DNA from: Pelargonium nanum
Taxonomy: Eukaryota; Streptophyta; Magnoliopsida; Geraniales; Geraniaceae
DNA: 23,512 nt
NCBI GenBank assembly: GCA_036897485.1
Contig: JAYMTF010001418.1
Coordinates: 1-23,512, forward strand
Direction of reading: 5' to 3'
Below the pieces are notes generated by a model, which saw only the letters and a list, made by a program, of their open reading frames with translations, had not been told where the DNA came from and did no database searches. Positions within the stretch are counted from its first letter, which is position 1. Each line of letters starts with the position of its first letter. The position numbers and the translations under genes are program-made. Positions 20,340 to 23,512 of the stretch are shown in pieces.

Positions 20340-21655
20340 GTATCATTAAGTGTACTCTTTGTTGTTTAGCAATATTTTCTCCACCACAAGAAGTGAGTTA
20401 GTGATCTTCATTTTGTTGATTAGACAAAGAAAACAACAATCTGAGTCCCAAGAAAAGAGTTGACTTGAGCTAGTGTAGTGAGTTGTAAAGCCATGAGTTG
20501 TAGAAAAAAAGTATTTAAATTGTGATGAGCAAATTAAGTTGTAGCCCTAATGCCCTATATATGACGGACACACTCCTACTAGTAGCCATGATGGTATGTC
20601 AAAATTAATCCAACAAAGAAACTCATGAGATGCCATTGTACCCCATTGATATTGGAAAATCAAAGTAAAGGCACATTTGATCATATCATGGGGAATATTA
20701 TGGCTACATTGATGGTGTCTAGGCCTAAGATAAGTACCCCAATATCTATTAAATGTGATGTTACAACTTAATATACAAATGACTAGAAATATGATTGAAT
20801 GAGACATTTTAATTCTTTAAAGTTTAAATCATATAAACCATGGGCTCAAAACTTAGTGATTCACATTCACATGCCTTATTAATTGATGTCAACTTAATAC
20901 CCACTATTTATTTAGTGCTTACTCACTTAAATCATGGTTGATCATAATGATTATGTATATGTGAAATATTTAAACATAATTTTTTCATGACTTTTCTTTG
21001 GAGGAACACTTTAGAGTTAGGGAAGAATTTAGCACACACCTCTACTAATAATGCATGAAGAAAGTACAAGACAATGGGGGACAACAAACCTAACCCTAAA
21101 AAAGACCAAACCCTTACACTATGAAATAATATTTCCCTTTTGAAAATACATAACACCAAACTTATCTTTACGAATAAACTCTCTAAGGGACCTACGAAAT
21201 GAAGAGTATAAAAGAACACATTATGTGTAATCTATAGACATAACCCACTAACCAATGTGATTAACCTCTTGTAAGGTATCCACCAACTCAGAACCAATGA
21301 AAAAGAGAGAGGACATTGACATTGACAATAAGTTAACGACCAAGCACGATCTAGAGACCCACAGTACAACAACCCATAGAATCAACCTCGATCTATAAAA
21401 TCCACCATCCACCCTAGCTCTACCCACACAAATCTTCAATCCAAACAAAAGTGCACAAAACTCAGCTTTTAGTCCAATGACCTAAGTATTCACATTAATT
21501 ATAGATGTCAACTTTTTATTTTATTTTATCATAAGGCTGACAATTTTATAATAAAAAGCTGACAGTGTTTAACTAAGAACGGAACAGGTCAAGTTACAAA
21601 AATAGTTACATACCATGTACGTAAAGAACATATGAGGTCCATTTCCAATTATCAA
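20340..21655. other. AT-rich spacer, unrecognised
   Basis: No host gene is seen. Minus-strand frames at 20547-20807, 20932-21219 and 21248-21448 have no domain I can name. Stretch 20450-20960 looks like a coherent block on the minus strand, with a CATATATAGG TATA-like motif near 20558-20567, but I cannot assign it to a family. A hairpin lies at 21506-21564. Confidence 0.4.
21506..21564. repeat. 59-bp foldback with 15-bp arms
   Basis: TGTCAACTTTTTATT (21506-21520) and AATAAAAAGCTGACA (21550-21564) are inverted copies with one mismatch, separated by 29 bases. The size is small for a MITE. No target duplication was identified. Confidence 0.55.
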
Positions 21656-21664
21656 TATTGTCAC
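21656..21664. repeat. 9-bp target-site duplication, left
   Basis: TATTGTCAC immediately precedes the left inverted repeat of the MITE. It matches TACTGTCAC at 21985-21993 at 8 of 9 positions. A 9-bp duplication is the mark of Mutator-type insertion. Confidence 0.7.
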
Positions 21665-21984
21665 GGTAAAAGCCCTAATTCGGTCCCCAAAATTTGGTGT
21701 TTTGATCCAATTTGCTCCCTAAACTTCTTTTAACCAAAAATAGGACCTGAACAAATTCATGTTTTGACCCAATTTAGTCCCTAAACTTTTTTTGACCTGA
21801 AATGGTTCCTAAACTTTCATATATTGACCCAAAATGGTCATTCCCCTTAGAACTTATATAAAAAATTTAGGGACCGAATTAGGTCAATATTTGATAATTC
21901 AAGGACCATTTTAGGTAAGAAAAAGTTCAATGACCAAATTGGGGCAAAGCACCAAAGTTCGGGGACTAAATTAGGTCTTTTACC
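21665..21984. mobile_element. Mutator-type MITE, 320 bp
   Basis: The element begins GGTAAAAGCCCTAATTCGG and ends with the inverse of GGTAAAAGACCTAATTTAG. The two terminal inverted repeats align without gaps for about 86 bases at roughly three-quarters identity. Nine-base duplications flank it. It has no coding capacity, so it would have been moved by a transposase from elsewhere. The phrase TTGACCYAAWWTGGTC/TTTAGTCCCTAAACTT recurs several times inside, so the whole piece is built from related short units. A minus-strand frame of 71 codons at 21847-22062 crosses its right border and is accidental. The 9-bp duplication points to the Mutator superfamily. The element family cannot be named from here. 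Confidence 0.78.
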
Positions 21985-21993
21985 TACTGTCAC
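21985..21993. repeat. 9-bp target-site duplication, right
   Basis: TACTGTCAC directly follows the right inverted repeat and differs from the left copy at one base, indicating that the insertion is not very recent. Confidence 0.7.
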
Positions 21994-23512
21994 TAGATTT
22001 TGAGTTTGAAATCTAGTCATATGTTGAGAAAATGGTGGACTTTCTTGAACTAGCCAGACCACAAATGCACTTATTCTCAGTCTGAAAATGAGAACGCCTA
22101 GGACGTACCAACATTTTGGCTTTGATATCCCTTAGTATCTCAAATGATATGGTATGGAAAGACCAATTATCATTAAAATCCGAGCACAAATTAACAATGT
22201 TGAAATTTTCAAATCTTTGAAGAGGTCTCTTATTCTAACAAACACACAAAACTTGGATGAACAAAAAATGCGCATCTCTTTACCTCTCTTAATACCTTTT
22301 AATATGATGAATCCTAAAGATTTCGGTTTCCTAAAAGAGATATTTCTAAACTTGGATCTCTTAATGTGCAAGCCCCCCTGCCCTTGGATTTAGTGACTGT
22401 CTCCAAATTAACTAGATGAATCTTTTATTTATCCTTGAAGAACCCCACACAAAAACCTCATTAAGTTTGTCAGAATTGGAGAATATCTAGGAAAGATATG
22501 CAACTCATGAAGTAATTTGAATCATGGTACATTTACCAGCAAGAGATAAAAACTTGTGAGACTGCCCTTCTAATTTACCTTTGACTTTAACAAGGATAAA
22601 TTGAAGTAAATAGTTTTTTTTAGGTTGGAGTTTTTAGTAGGAAACCTAAGTAAGAACCCGCATAGCTTGAAATTTTCCAACCCAAGGCCGAAGAGTTGCT
22701 ATGCTTCATACCCAAATCACAGTGTCACACTAATCTAGATTTAGAGTAAGCATGGAGTTCCCAAATAGGCACTAGATGTCTCAAAAGTTGTACAAAATAA
22801 TTTGACAGTACATGTGACAAATGTTACATCATGAATTTATTGATGAAAATTATAATGTCTCATATGAAACACCTGATTTATTAGTCTAATGATGCATTTA
22901 TCATATTTTTATTCGGTCGTATTATCATTTCAATATTTATTGTGTTATGTATTGACACATCATTTTGTTAACATCAATTTGAAAAGACATTACAAGATCA
23001 AATATATGTCTTATCTATTATAGAATAACACTGCTTCCTTCCTGTTTTTGTTTTTAGTTTCACTAGTATGGTCTAATTTAATAGTATTTAGGGTCTGACT
23101 CAGTTCAATAGTATTTTGAATAGTAAGCATACTAATTGGCAAGCCTCAAGATTACAAACTCAGTTTGGAATTTCTTATTCACCAAAACGTTCAAATTATG
23201 TTTAATTTTTTCCCACCAAAACCAATTGAAACCAACCGCGATATTTGTACACCGATTTAGTCGGTTAAACAACCGATTCGGTCTATAAATGGTAGTAAAA
23301 TTAAAATTTGCAATGACCTATTTGTTACAAAGAAATACAATCGACTTTAAACTTCATGACCCGAACAAAGTTCAGGGGCAAAGCTACTATATGTATCATA
23401 TAAGAAAGATGGTGTCAAATTCAAATCAGAAAATTTAAAATCAAATACGTGGGAAAAACTGTCTTTAGACATTCAATGAAATTCTTGTTGTATTGAAGTG
23501 AAATAGGAACAA
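21994..23512. other. AT-rich intergenic spacer
   Basis: Nothing recognisable is seen on either strand. Overlapping 79-codon frames on both strands at 22132-22393 have no domain and mirror each other, as expected by chance. Stops are frequent elsewhere. Confidence 0.5.

Noticed and set aside
20450-20960. Coherent minus-strand block with a TATA-like motif, considered as an old retroelement end
   Set aside because: No partner repeat, border signature or coding part is visible in the window, so no family can be supported.
21248-21480. Minus-strand frame with AEFCALLFGLKICV, considered as another LINE RNase H piece
   Set aside because: Only one short block recalls the family. The expected later Asp and AN-VAH blocks do not follow in any frame.
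22132-22393. Overlapping 79-codon frames on both strands
   Set aside because: No domain, no promoter, and the two strands mirror each other, so chance is the better explanation.

Overview
The window is nuclear DNA of a flowering plant, most likely a eudicot. The evidence is an AT-rich background, L1-type LINEs of the plant kind (ORF1 with a DUF4283-like domain and zinc knuckle; ORF2 with endonuclease, reverse transcriptase, zf-RVT and an RNase H tail), a 320-bp Mutator-type miniature transposon, and one complete host gene of the plant-only cytochrome P450 family CYP78A. The species cannot be told from the sequence.

Layout. 1-1136: AT-rich spacer with a 61-bp tandem repeat. 1147-6448: a full-length, fairly young L1 LINE on the minus strand, flanked by a 10-bp target duplication and apparently inserted into an older AT-rich foldback sequence. 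6459-8084: spacer. 8085-10084: a second LINE on the plus strand, seemingly internally deleted, ending in a 16-base poly(A). It is followed at once by the RNase H tail of another LINE (10096-10338). 10339-11460: spacer with a 99-bp repeat pair. 11460-12000: a GC-richer island with a 19-bp minisatellite of 8 to 9 copies. 12050-16240: 4.2 kb of AT-rich spacer. 16467-18314: TATA box and the two-exon CYP78A gene, with its 3' flank to about 18600. 18900-20330: a badly decayed minus-strand LINE. 20340-21655: unrecognised AT-rich DNA with one small hairpin. 21665-21984: the Mutator-type MITE with 9-bp duplications. 21994-23512: spacer.

The only gene likely to serve the plant is CYP78A, closest from memory to the CYP78A6/CYP78A9 branch, whose members promote organ, fruit and seed growth. 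The rest is transposon debris of different ages (LINE 1 youngest, LINE 3 oldest) and spacer. I found no tRNA, rRNA, CRISPR array or gene cluster, and nothing that amounts to a new biological system. The most notable items are structural: nested insertions, the minisatellite, the rearranged LINE 2 locus and the MITE.
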